DNA from: Candidatus Poribacteria bacterium
Lineage (GTDB): Bacteria > Poribacteria > WGA-4E > WGA-3G
DNA: 36,441 nucleotides
Assembly (NCBI GenBank): GCA_003635315.1
Contig: PYJD01000044.1
Location: forward strand, 1-36,441
Direction: 5' to 3'
This document shows, piece by piece, positions 1-8,729 of the stretch. The position numbers and the translations under genes are program-made. The stretch's first letter is position 1. Each line of letters opens with the position of its first letter. The notes below the pieces were generated by a model. It did no database searches. It had not been told where the DNA came from and worked only from the letters and a program-made list of their open reading frames with translations.

Positions 1-484
1 CTCCCGGTAGTGTCTTTTCAAACTGCTGAACGAACGCTTTACAAAACTCTTGAACAAGCACATTATGACTACGGAACACCATTTTGTCGAAGCTATCTTT
101 ACGATAGATTTGCCAATAGATTGGAATAGCACGCTTGCGAAACGGCGCTGCAATTACTATAACTCTATAATCTTGAAGGATGTCCGTTTCATCAACGAGT
201 AAGATACGCAACTGACGCCCCGCTTTACGAAGCGAACATAAGACAAAGGCACACCAAGCATCCAAAGCAACATCTGTGGGAAAGCAAGAGTTAATAAATC
301 GAAGGAGTCGCTTCTGTTTTGTTTTGTAATGTCTGACAGCAACAGGCAACTTGGCTGCAAGCGTGTTTATCTGAAAAGCGTTGACACGAGTACTCGCAAG
401 CACTGTCAAAAGTAGATTTCTTAGAGCAGGGCGTTTCAACACGGGTTTGAATACTTGTGTCATTTGTGAGATAAGCGAACACAT
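1..484 (-). CDS. IS4-like transposase, N-terminal part (cut by window edge)
   Basis: Reading the minus strand from an ATG at 484 gives about 161 codons with no stop up to base 1, so the gene continues outside the window. The translation runs MCSLISQMTQVF at the start, then a basic helical stretch (RHYKTKQKRLLRF), then a hydrophobic strand ending in an acidic pair (RILLVDETDI) and, about 25 residues on, IPIYWQIYRKDSF. A strand followed by DETD and then a PIYW motif is the usual look of the first catalytic Asp region of IS4-type DDE transposases; the later D and E lie beyond the edge. The same frame stays open upstream to another ATG at 568, so the start is uncertain. No terminal inverted repeat was recognised between 485 and 680. 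The exact IS family is an inference. Confidence 0.6.
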   Translation of the reverse strand, partial: MCSLISQMTQVFKPVLKRPALRNLLLTVLASTRVNAFQINTLAAKLPVAVRHYKTKQKRLLRFINSCFPTDVALDAWCAFVLCSLRKAGRQLRILLVDETDILQDYRVIVIAAPFRKRAIPIYWQIYRKDSFDKMVFRSHNVLVQEFCKAFVQQFEKTLPG

Positions 485-680
485 AGGAACTTTATGAGGT
501 AGAGTGTATTTCAATGATAAATCTACAAGAACTATTCTAAAGAATATAATAGAAACACAATTTATCATAATAAACACTTTTGCACAAGATCCGAAATGTC
601 ATTGATAAAAACTGGGGGTAAACCAGTACCATTTCTAATTGACAAAGTATCATTCCAATTCTTGAGTTTCTTTGTAGGCG
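485..680. other. Intergenic stretch between transposase and repeat array
   Basis: No convincing gene. Short open frames here run into the 54-bp repeats and encode only repeat-derived sequence, so they are not called. The region must hold the IS end if the transposase at 1-484 belongs to an intact element, but no clear inverted-repeat end could be picked out by eye. Confidence 0.4.
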
Positions 681-896
681 TCGCGACCAGGAGGTTGCTC
701 CTACAGAAGAGAGTGTTGTATTGGGACAACCGAATCGCGACCAGGAGGTTGCTCCTACAGAAGAGAGTGTTGTATTGGGACAACCGAATCGCGACAAGGA
801 GTTCGCTCCTACAGAAGAGAGAGTTGTCTTCGGACAACCGAATCGCGACCAGGAGGTCGCTCCTACAGAAGAGAGTGTTGTCTTCGGACAACCGAT
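681..896. repeat. 54-bp tandem repeat, four copies
   Basis: Copies begin with TCGCGAC at 681, 735, 789 and 843, an exact 54-base period. Each holds a short palindrome around AGGAGGTTGCTCCTACAG, then GAAGAGAG and a GGACAACCGAA tail. Copies differ by a few substitutions (for example GTATTGGGACAA versus GTCTTCGGACAA) that look like point drift. The whole unit is conserved, so this is not a CRISPR repeat-spacer array. The array ends about 50 bases before the hyuB-like gene. The CTCCTACAGAAGAG core is shared with the larger array at 9154-10047. Confidence 0.9.
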
Positions 897-948
897 TTAT
901 GAAATAATGTCCTATCATTATTTAGAAATGGTATAATAAGTTAGATAC

Positions 949-2535
949 ATGGATTTTGATCCCATTAAATTAGAACTCTATAAGAATATTCTGACATCTG
1001 TTTCAGAAGAGATGGGTGTTACCCTCCAACGTACCTCTTTCTCACCAAATATAAAAGAAAGATTGGATTTTTCATGTGCAGTGTTTGATGGATCTGGACA
1101 GATGATAGCACAAGCTGCACATATACCTGTTCATCTCGGATCGATGCCCCTTTCAGTGTTAGCTGCAATAGAGAAAACTAAGATGAAACGAGGTGATATG
1201 ATAATCCTTAATGATCCATATCAAGGCGGGACACATCTACCAGATATAACATTAGTATCTCCTGTCTATGGTGATGAGGATGATGAACCATATTTTTATG
1301 TAGCGAATCGAGCACATCATGCTGATGTTGGTGGTATGACACCAGGGTCAATGCCACTTGCCACAAGTGTAATACAAGAGGGGATTCGTATTCCACCTAT
1401 TAATCTATTTCATAATGGAGAATTAGATACAGATATATGGGACTTAATCTTAGCGAATGTTCGAACTCCTGCAGAACGAAAGGGGGATCTTGAAGCACAG
1501 ATTGCAGCAAACCGAATTGGTGAACGTCGACTAATAGAGATTGTAGAGAAATACGGTATCTCAGAAGTACAGACATATATGTACGAGCTTTGTTCTTATT
1601 CCAATCGGATGGTTAGGTCGGTTTTAAGAGAGATACCAGATGGCAAGTATGAATTCTCAGATTATTTGGATAATGATGGAATCACTGATAAACAAATAGA
1701 GATAAAAGTTTCTATAGAGATTAATGATGACACAGCAATTGTAGATTTTACGGGATCATCACCTCAGGTAAAAGGATCAGTAAATGCGATATATGCCATA
1801 ACTCTCTCTGCTGTATTCTATTCATTTCGATGTATTGTAGATGTAAACATACCTTCTAATTCAGGATGTATTGAACCTATTGAGGTAATTGCACCTGAAG
1901 GGACAGTTGTGAATGCTATTTTTCCATCCGCAGTAGCAGGTGGAAATGTAGAAACTTCACAAAGAATTGTTGATGTTTTATTTGGTGCATTAGCTAAAGC
2001 GTGTCCAGAGCGAGTTCCTGCAGCAAGCAGTGGATCTATGAATAACATTACGGTGGGTGGAAGTGATGTAGTAAGAGGGATTGAATTCACCTATTATGAG
2101 ACAATTGGTGGTGGCATGGGTGCACGTCCAGATAGAGACGGAATTGATGCAATTCATACACATATGACAAATACGATGAATACCCCTATTGAAGCGATCG
2201 AAACAAGTTATCCACTTCAGATTGAGGAGTATTCCATACGACGTGGAACTGGAGGGAGTGGTAAATACCGGGGTGGTGATGGGATAGTTAGATCATTTCG
2301 TTTACTTATAGATGCAGAAGTAACAATTTTGTCAGAACGAAGAGAGATTAATCCGTACGGACTGCAGGAAGGTGAAGCTGGAGAATGTGGCAAAAACACC
2401 TTAATTCGTAACGGTGAAGAACATCCTTTAGCGGGGAAAGTCACTATATCAGGACAGGAAGGGGATATCATAAAAATTGAAACACCTGGTGGGGGGGGTT
2501 ACGGATTGTCAGTAAAACCAAATGAAGAGAGATAA
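949..2535 (+). CDS. hyuB: Hydantoinase B/oxoprolinase family protein
   Basis: A 528-residue protein of the HyuB family (PF02538), the usual length for the B subunit of ATP-dependent N-methylhydantoinase or 5-oxoprolinase-type enzymes, which open cyclic amides. Family features are the opening DPIKLELYKNIL followed by EEMGVTLQRTSFSPNIKERLDFS, the NDPYQGGTHLPD motif, ANRAHHADVGGMTPGSMP, the central GSVNAIYA segment and the C-terminal RRGTGGSGKYRGGDG and GGGGYG glycine-rich motifs. The partner HyuA (ATPase-like subunit) normally lies next to HyuB, but here the upstream side is a repeat array and an IS, and the downstream side is a terminator. A TATAAT-like box lies at 932-937, only 11 bases before the ATG, without a good -35. 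The family is certain; the substrate is not. Confidence 0.9.
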   Translation: MDFDPIKLELYKNILTSVSEEMGVTLQRTSFSPNIKERLDFSCAVFDGSGQMIAQAAHIPVHLGSMPLSVLAAIEKTKMKRGDMIILNDPYQGGTHLPDITLVSPVYGDEDDEPYFYVANRAHHADVGGMTPGSMPLATSVIQEGIRIPPINLFHNGELDTDIWDLILANVRTPAERKGDLEAQIAANRIGERRLIEIVEKYGISEVQTYMYELCSYSNRMVRSVLREIPDGKYEFSDYLDNDGITDKQIEIKVSIEINDDTAIVDFTGSSPQVKGSVNAIYAITLSAVFYSFRCIVDVNIPSNSGCIEPIEVIAPEGTVVNAIFPSAVAGGNVETSQRIVDVLFGALAKACPERVPAASSGSMNNITVGGSDVVRGIEFTYYETIGGGMGARPDRDGIDAIHTHMTNTMNTPIEAIETSYPLQIEEYSIRRGTGGSGKYRGGDGIVRSFRLLIDAEVTILSERREINPYGLQEGEAGECGKNTLIRNGEEHPLAGKVTISGQEGDIIKIETPGGGGYGLSVKPNEER

Positions 2536-2554
2536 GAAACCAATCTATTCAAAT

Positions 2555-2592
2555 AAAATGGCAGTTATGTACTTGGTCATAACTGCCATTTT
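2555..2592. terminator. Bidirectional intrinsic terminator
   Basis: A perfect 15-bp stem (AAAATGGCAGTTATG at 2555-2569 paired with its complement at 2578-2592) encloses an 8-base loop and is followed by ATTTTTTA on the plus strand. It lies between the convergent hyuB-like gene and the DUF1552 gene and can serve both. Confidence 0.9.
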
Positions 2593-2622
2593 ATTTTTTA
2601 AATCTTGAGAGTTTATCAATAT

Positions 2623-3972
2623 CTAAGACAAATCTTTTAGACTACCGGTACTATCACCCAGTCGTTGCATGTTGACATCCATTCTATTTAGTAGCGATAG
2701 CCACAAGTTGTTAAGGGGTGTTTCTTTCGGATATTTTATATGTCGTCCACTCTTCAGTGTTCCACATCCATTTCCAGCTACTATAATGGGTAGATCGTGG
2801 TGGCTATGACGATTTCCATCTGCGTTCCCACTTCCATATACGATCATGGAATTATCAAGGAGTGTGCCTTCACCTTCAGGAATTGCATCGAGTTTTTCTA
2901 AGAAATAAGCCAGTTGTTCAGTATGGAAGATGTTGATTCTGAGTATCTTTGCAATCTTATCTTCATCTCCCCCATGATGTGAAAGATTATGATGTCCTTC
3001 AGTAACATTGACGGCTGGATAAGTCTTATTGCTACCTTCGTTTGCAACTACGAAAGTAGCGATCCGGGTTACGTCTGTTTGGAATGCAAGAACTATGAGA
3101 TCCATCATTAGACGTACATGTTCTTGAAAATCTGCGGGTATATCATCTGGCGCGGTAAACTCTACATTTTCAATAGGAGGAAATTTTTCCGCAGATTCGA
3201 TCCTTTGTTCTATGTCCCTTATAGAAGAGAAATATTCATCAAGTTTTCGTGCATCATTCCCGCTAACTTTTTGAATTAGATCTTTTGAATCCTGTCTAAC
3301 GAAATCAAGTATACTTTTTCGCTCAGCATGCAGTTGTGTTCTTTCAGCATTAGGTTCAACAGAAAACAAACGTTCAAAAGCAAGTTTGGGGTTTACCTCT
3401 TTTGGTAGAGGTTGTGTTGCGGACTTCCAAGCCATGGTTGATGAGTAAACACAACTGTATCCTGAATCACAATTCCCTGCTCTATAGCCTTTATCAATAC
3501 CGAGTTCAAGTGAAGGAATACGTGTTTGATTACCAATTTGTGTAGCGGCAGCTTGATCAACAGAAATTCCGGCGTGTATATCTGTTCCGCTTGTTTTTCG
3601 GGGTTGTGCTCCGGTTAGGAATGCAGCCATTGCTCTTGCATGATCCCCACCACCATCACCATTAGCGCGTGCTTTATCAGCAGTTAATCCACTTAAGACA
3701 AGTGTTTTATCTTTTATGTTTACTAACGGTTTTAATATATTGGTGAGTTCGAAGTCAGCTCCAACTGATTGTGGCGTCCACTCCTCCATAATCTTCCCGT
3801 TTGGTACATATAGAAATGCCATACGATTTGGGGTAACCTGTCCGGTCATCCCTTTTGTTGCAGCTGTTGCCCAATTTGTTAAGGGTCCCATGGTTTCCAA
3901 CCAAGGCAAGGCAATTGATACCCCTAAACCACGTAAGAATGTGCGTCGTGATAACTGTTTTTTGAATTCCAT
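2623..3972 (-). CDS. DUF1552 family Tat-exported protein
   Basis: A 449-residue protein with an N-terminal twin-arginine signal (MEFKKQLSRRTFLRGLGVSI, then ALPWLETMGP). The body matches DUF1552, a family abundant in Planctomycetota and their relatives: RMAFLYVPNGKIMEEWTP, TLVLSGLTADKA, GGGDHARAMAAFLTG, SVDQAAATQIG, the CDSGYSCVYSSTMAWKS segment, EGHHNLSHHG, and the C-terminal SGNADGNRHSHHDLPIIVAGNG. These His and Asp clusters recall the DUF1501/alkaline-phosphatase-like fold, but no activity is established. DUF1552 genes usually accompany DUF1592-type cytochrome genes, as here (6243-8678). It is the last gene of the minus-strand cluster, about 160 bases after the SMP-30 gene, and ends at the terminator at 2555-2592. 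Confidence 0.93.
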   Translation of the reverse strand: MEFKKQLSRRTFLRGLGVSIALPWLETMGPLTNWATAATKGMTGQVTPNRMAFLYVPNGKIMEEWTPQSVGADFELTNILKPLVNIKDKTLVLSGLTADKARANGDGGGDHARAMAAFLTGAQPRKTSGTDIHAGISVDQAAATQIGNQTRIPSLELGIDKGYRAGNCDSGYSCVYSSTMAWKSATQPLPKEVNPKLAFERLFSVEPNAERTQLHAERKSILDFVRQDSKDLIQKVSGNDARKLDEYFSSIRDIEQRIESAEKFPPIENVEFTAPDDIPADFQEHVRLMMDLIVLAFQTDVTRIATFVVANEGSNKTYPAVNVTEGHHNLSHHGGDEDKIAKILRINIFHTEQLAYFLEKLDAIPEGEGTLLDNSMIVYGSGNADGNRHSHHDLPIIVAGNGCGTLKSGRHIKYPKETPLNNLWLSLLNRMDVNMQRLGDSTGSLKDLS

Positions 3973-4133
3973 AACTCTCGAATTACTCCTTGAACTATCT
4001 ATAAGGAAACTATTCAGACAGGAATAAATATTTATAATGGGTATACTACATGTAATTTTAACTTAGTACAATAAAAAAAGCAAATCAAATCTTAGATTAA
4101 ACTCAACTCCAAAGTCCTTTAAGAATAAAGGAA

Positions 4134-5183
4134 TTAAAAAAGCGGTGCTCCTTGTGCTTCAACATATACAGAATAGAGAGATTGACTGGCAGTCATGAAG
4201 AGTCGATTTCGTTTTACTCCACCAAAACATAAATTGGCACATATTTCGGGTAAATGAATTTTTCCTATCAAAGTACCGTCAGGATCAAAGACATGAACAC
4301 CATCAAACCCTTCACCGACCCAACCAGCACCTGCCCAGACATTACCATCAGTATCACAACGAAGACCATCTGCTGTTCCTGGTGTCATATCTGCAAAGAT
4401 CTTTTTATTCTCTAATCTATCACTGTTTACTACGTCAAATACCATGATATTCTTGGGTGAACCTGTATCGGCAATATACAGTTTTTCGTAGTTTGGTGAG
4501 AAACACAGACCGTTTGGTCTTTCTAAGTCCTCTGTAACCACTGTTATAGTTCCTCGATCAGGATTTAAACGATAAACAGAAGTAGGTAACTCAAAGGCTG
4601 ATTTATGTCCTTCATAATTGAAGAGAATACCATATCCTGGATCGGTAAACCAAATATGACCATCAGGATGGACGACAGCATCGTTTGGTGCGTTTAGACG
4701 TTTATCTTCGTAGTTATCTATCAACACTGTAACAGATCCATCATATTCTGTTCGGGTAACTCGTCGTGTACCGTGTTCACAAGTAATGAGTCAACCTTGT
4801 CTATCACGTGTATGACCGTTGGAATTATTTGAAGGTTTGCGATACACACTCACCAATCCAGTGGCTTCCTGCCATTTTAGGATACGATTGTTAGGAATAT
4901 CGCTCCATAGAAGAAATCCTCCATCTCCAAACCAAACTGGTCCTTCTGACCATCGAGCTCCCGTCCATAGTCTTTCGACAACAGCGTTGCCAATTTTATA
5001 TTTTGCGAATCGTTGGTCAATAACTTCGACTGATGGATCAGGATATCGTTTTACCGGCTTATTTGGATCATATTCATTAGCGAATAATTTTAAAGGACTT
5101 AATAAGGGAATACTGGTTGATACAGTCCCCAATGCAAGTCCCTGTAAGAATGATCTTCGTGATAGATGCTTCTCTATTTTCAT
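4134..5183 (-). pseudogene. Tat-exported SMP-30/gluconolactonase-like protein, broken by an in-frame TGA
   Basis: The gene opens at 5183 with a twin-arginine signal (MKIEKHLSRRSFLQGLALG). It continues through typical SMP-30/gluconolactonase sequence (LWTGARWSEGPVWFGDGG, LLWSDIPNNRILKW, SNNSNGHTRDRQG) to a TGA at 4791-4793. The same frame then goes on without a gap or shift: LITCEHGTRRVTRTEYDGSV, DNYEDKRLNAPNDAVV, IWFTDPGYG, RPNGLCFSPNYEKLYIADTG, DGLRCDTDGNVWAGAGW. Family members normally read DRQGRLVTCEHG, so the stop replaces an Arg codon, consistent with CGA to TGA. Other genes in the window end in TGA, so UGA is a normal stop. The product is either lost, truncated at 130 residues, or the base is a sequence error. 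A distal piece could start at an internal codon near 4727 but would lack the signal. Confidence 0.85.
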
Positions 5184-5217
5184 ATTTATAACCTATTTAA
5201 TATACAATAAATGACAA

Positions 5218-6243
5218 TTAGTTCAGTAGTTCTGGATTGAGACGCGTGGTGTATTTTTCTATAATTTGTTTTTCAATGAATTCATACTTCTCTAATGAGA
5301 CAGAGCGAAGCACATCTGGAAAGACAAGGTAATATCCGAAAGTTTCCGCCATATCTTCATTCGGATTCTTCTCGTAGGCATAATCAGAAACAAATTCAGA
5401 TCGTTTACTTGTATTTTTCCATCCTGTTTCGCTTGGAAGGTCTTCATACCAACCACTTAAATTTATCCAATCTTCCTTCGTTTGTTCAGTAAAATAGAAC
5501 TCCCATAGAAAATGTGCTTTTTCATGTGCAAGTAGTCTGCGAACATCATTATCGAAATTGCGTTTAAATAGTGACGCAGATAGTTCAATATAACCTTCAG
5601 ATGTCCATGCGAGACCGGGTGCTCTAACCTCATCATCAATTCTTTGTATGATATATCTCAATTCAGGTATTCTACGCCAAACAGTTGGAAATTCTTCCAG
5701 AATTGAAATGAAAATCATCAGATCTTTGTTGTCAAAATCGGAATAGTCCTCAGATGTTTCTTTTGTGGAGTTTTGTGTCAATGATATATATGAATGAATA
5801 TCAACCACTATCCCATATCTTGCTTTCAGGATTTGTTCTATTGCAAGCCGATCAGTACCCTTATTCGTTAAGAAATCAACAATAGCAAAGTATAATCTTT
5901 TTTGTATTTTATTCTGTTCCTTGGTATCAGTCGAAAACATCTTTTTATTAAGAGTAACGAAAACCACATCGTTTAGATGCATAAGTTTGATGTCGTCTTT
6001 TATATCATCTCTGCTCATTTTCCATATAGATGTAGGTATTTTGTAATCAATAGAAATAGTTGAATCTAATATAGTTAATATTTCTTGTGCGTGTGAAGAT
6101 TTTAGAGATGCATCTAATCTTACTGCATATTTCCTCTCAAGTAGTATAATGGGGTCGTCGGTAGTTGTAATATTGCTAACAGTATAACAACCTGAAATGA
6201 TTACAACTAATGCGTATAATATTATATAGATTAGTCGATACAT
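5218..6243 (-). CDS. Lipoprotein zinc metallopeptidase (HExxH, lethal-factor-like)
   Basis: A 341-residue protein. The N-terminus is a lipoprotein signal (MYRLIYIILYALVVIISGC, with the lipidated Cys at 19), so it should be anchored to a membrane facing out of the cytoplasm. Residues 236-247 carry a zinc-protease helix, RRLLAHEKAHFL, with H240, E241 and H244. The third ligand is probably E300 in NEDMAETFGYYLVFP, a pattern resembling the anthrax lethal-factor-like (ATLF, M34-type) or other gluzincin families. The first 200 residues have no recognisable domain. Its ATG overlaps the stop of the upstream cytochrome gene by one base (TAATG), pointing to translational coupling. The SMP-30 gene follows after 34 bases. 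The peptidase fold is fairly sure; the substrate is unknown. Confidence 0.7.
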   Translation of the reverse strand: MYRLIYIILYALVVIISGCYTVSNITTTDDPIILLERKYAVRLDASLKSSHAQEILTILDSTISIDYKIPTSIWKMSRDDIKDDIKLMHLNDVVFVTLNKKMFSTDTKEQNKIQKRLYFAIVDFLTNKGTDRLAIEQILKARYGIVVDIHSYISLTQNSTKETSEDYSDFDNKDLMIFISILEEFPTVWRRIPELRYIIQRIDDEVRAPGLAWTSEGYIELSASLFKRNFDNDVRRLLAHEKAHFLWEFYFTEQTKEDWINLSGWYEDLPSETGWKNTSKRSEFVSDYAYEKNPNEDMAETFGYYLVFPDVLRSVSLEKYEFIEKQIIEKYTTRLNPELLN

Positions 6244-8678
6244 TAATCTTTTAGTGTACCTCGTTTTAGTAGGAATGGATCACTTCTGACAATTTCTGAT
6301 ATAAGTACTGAACTCCTATAATTATTCTCATCGAGAACAGAAACAATCTTGTCAACAGCAGGTTTATCATAATATTCTAAACCTCGACCCAATGCATAGG
6401 TTAACATCTTCTCAGTTATACATTTTATGAACTGTTTTTTTCTACTTTTTAGGATTTCTTTCAGATCATTCATTCCTGTGAATGAAGTACCATCTGAGAA
6501 TTGACCGGTGGTGTCGATATCTAATTCTCCATCCTTTGTTCTATATTTCCCAATGACATCATAGTTCTCCATAGCGAACCCAATTGGATCCATTTTTGCG
6601 TGACAGTTAGCACAAGAAGGGTCTTCCCTATGCTGTTCAAGTCTCTCTCTTAAAGTCGTTCCCGTAATTTTCTCATGATCCTCGTCTAATTCGGGAACAT
6701 CAGGTGGAGGTGGTGGTGGCGGTGTACCAAGAATTTGTTCTAAAACCCATCTACCTCTTTTAACTGGGGATGTGCGTGTAGGATTAGAGGTTACCGTGAG
6801 AATACTTGCTTGGGTTAGAATACCCCCACGTTCCGGATTATCGAAGGAAACACGTCTGAAAGAATTTCCTTTTATTTCCTCACCATTTTCATCACGCCAG
6901 ATACCGTAATGACCAGATAAACGCTGATTGAGAAATGTATAATCCGTATCCAGTATATCCAGCAGACTACGATCCTCTCGGAAAATAGATGCTAAGAATA
7001 ACGCAGTCTCTTTATACATGTCTGCTTGTAGTTTGGGATTAAATGTAGGAAATCGTTCGGGATCAGGCGTAATGGTATTGAGACGTTGGATTTGCAACCA
7101 TTGTACCCCAAAGTTAGTTGCTAATATATCTGCTTTTGAATCATTGAGCATACGTTCAACTTGCTGATCAAGTGATGAACGCAATTGTCCTTTCTCTGCG
7201 AGATTAAGAAGTTCATCATCAGGTATACTACTCCAAATGAAATAGGAGAGTCGTGAGGCAAGGTGAAATTCATCAATGGGAATTATATCTTCACTCACTA
7301 CGGTATCATCTAATTCTAAACGAAATAGGAATTTTGGAGAACAGAGAATAACTTTAATTGCTTGTTGTATTACTGCTTCCCATTTTGATCCATCTGCTTG
7401 TATTGAATCAACATATTGTGTAAGTTGTTCTATTTCATTTTCTGTCGGCGTACGTCGGTATGCCTTCCGTAAAATACGAGTTAAAACTTCTTTGGTCTGT
7501 TCAATTTGGGGGATGTCAGGTGTACAGGCTAAGATCTTGAGTTGTGTTTTGGGTCTTGTGTCTAACGGTCCTTCAGACCAAATTGTACGTACATATAGTT
7601 TTATATCCTCATTTTCTTCTTCAGACCTAACCATTGCCATTCCTGCACTTTGGATATTTGGAATTCGACTTACAAGATATTCAACAGTTTGATTATTATC
7701 CTGATCACTATCTACAATATCAAAAATATTCAATATCTTGATATTTGTATTAGCTGTAGTATCTAAACCGACTAATTGATTTAATTCCTCTTCAGTTGAA
7801 ACATCAACCAGATCATCACCTTGTATAAACAGTGCAACCTTATTTATGGACTCACTTGTCTTTTCAGCATAGAATGTAGCTCTTAGATATGTTTCTTCAT
7901 TGGGAAGTAGCTTTAGATATGCTGCATCAGTTGTAAATGGACCTGATATCCACTGTTCCTGTGCGGATGGGTCGAGTAAACGGTATTTTCTATCTGGAAC
8001 ACCATCATTTTGAGGGTGTAGTTGTTTATTACCTCTATAGTGTTTTGCAGGTTTAGGTGGATTGACTAATATAACGCGCGTAACAATTGCTTCTGCTGCT
8101 TCAAGGTATCGTTCCATGAGAAGGGGTGACATAGATAGTACATCCCCTATATTATCAAATCCGTGTCCGACATCATCGTCTGGAAAGTTCTCTGTTGGGT
8201 TGAAATCTACACCTAATAGATCTCTAACACTGTTTGTATATTCGACTTTATTAAGACGTCTTACTGTTATTTTCCCCGGATCAGGTTTTGAGTTAAGGAC
8301 AGCATTATCAAAAACTGATTGTATATGTTGAATAAATGATTCAGTCTCCTCTATTGTTGGTTGATCATTTCCTGGAGGTGGCATTTGGTCTATACTAACC
8401 ATGTCTACGACTCTTTCCCATACATCAAAATTCTGAATTATAGAGAGGTTATCTTCATAAATATCAAGAGATAAGCCAGCTTCAGGTTGATCCCCTGCAT
8501 GGCACCCATAACAATATTCTTTTACAAATTGAATACCCTCCTTTGCAAAATCGTTTTTATTTTTTTCACCTATACCGAGTTTTATACTAAAAACCGTAAG
8601 GATAACAATTACGAAAAGAAATGATATTACATATTTGAGAAAAAGGTTTGAATTTTTCATTATTACATGCTTCTTCAT
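6243..8678 (-). CDS. PSCyt1/DUF1587/DUF1595/DUF1592/DUF1588/DUF1585 multidomain cytochrome protein
   Basis: An 811-residue exported protein. After a signal anchor (LFLKYVISFLFVIVIL) comes a planctomycete-type cytochrome c domain with CYGCHAG near residue 55 and MPPPG. DUF1587 follows (TVRRLNKVEYTNSVRDLLG), then a carbohydrate-binding-like middle region, DUF1595 (RKAYRRTPTENEIEQL), DUF1592 (RLSYFIWSSIPDDELL), DUF1588 (RGGILTQASILTVTSNPTRT, PVKRGRWVLE, then a second heme motif SCANCHAKMDPIGFAMENYD) and DUF1585 at the end (YALGRGLEYYD). This architecture is standard in Planctomycetota, Verrucomicrobiota and Poribacteria and is usually paired with DUF1552, present at 2623-3972. The function is unknown; an electron-transfer role outside the cytoplasm is inferred from the two CxxCH sites. 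The start may be M7 (8660) instead: a TATAAT box lies at about 8684-8689, too close for the first ATG. Confidence 0.93.
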   Translation of the reverse strand: MKKHVIMKNSNLFLKYVISFLFVIVILTVFSIKLGIGEKNKNDFAKEGIQFVKEYCYGCHAGDQPEAGLSLDIYEDNLSIIQNFDVWERVVDMVSIDQMPPPGNDQPTIEETESFIQHIQSVFDNAVLNSKPDPGKITVRRLNKVEYTNSVRDLLGVDFNPTENFPDDDVGHGFDNIGDVLSMSPLLMERYLEAAEAIVTRVILVNPPKPAKHYRGNKQLHPQNDGVPDRKYRLLDPSAQEQWISGPFTTDAAYLKLLPNEETYLRATFYAEKTSESINKVALFIQGDDLVDVSTEEELNQLVGLDTTANTNIKILNIFDIVDSDQDNNQTVEYLVSRIPNIQSAGMAMVRSEEENEDIKLYVRTIWSEGPLDTRPKTQLKILACTPDIPQIEQTKEVLTRILRKAYRRTPTENEIEQLTQYVDSIQADGSKWEAVIQQAIKVILCSPKFLFRLELDDTVVSEDIIPIDEFHLASRLSYFIWSSIPDDELLNLAEKGQLRSSLDQQVERMLNDSKADILATNFGVQWLQIQRLNTITPDPERFPTFNPKLQADMYKETALFLASIFREDRSLLDILDTDYTFLNQRLSGHYGIWRDENGEEIKGNSFRRVSFDNPERGGILTQASILTVTSNPTRTSPVKRGRWVLEQILGTPPPPPPPDVPELDEDHEKITGTTLRERLEQHREDPSCANCHAKMDPIGFAMENYDVIGKYRTKDGELDIDTTGQFSDGTSFTGMNDLKEILKSRKKQFIKCITEKMLTYALGRGLEYYDKPAVDKIVSVLDENNYRSSVLISEIVRSDPFLLKRGTLKD

Positions 8679-8729
8679 AAGAATATTATAGGATCAAATG
8701 GTGAATATATCGTCATAGGAATAAATAAG

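Noticed and set aside
681..896. CRISPR-like appearance of the 54-bp array
   Set aside because: The whole unit is conserved with no unique spacers and no cas genes nearby.
565..936. Several open frames on both strands over the 54-bp array
   Set aside because: They encode the repeat in different frames (a period of 54 is a multiple of 3, so frames stay open by construction).
4791..4793. UGA as a selenocysteine or reassigned codon in the SMP-30 gene
   Set aside because: The expected residue is Arg, no cysteine-type position is involved, and other genes in the window end in TGA.
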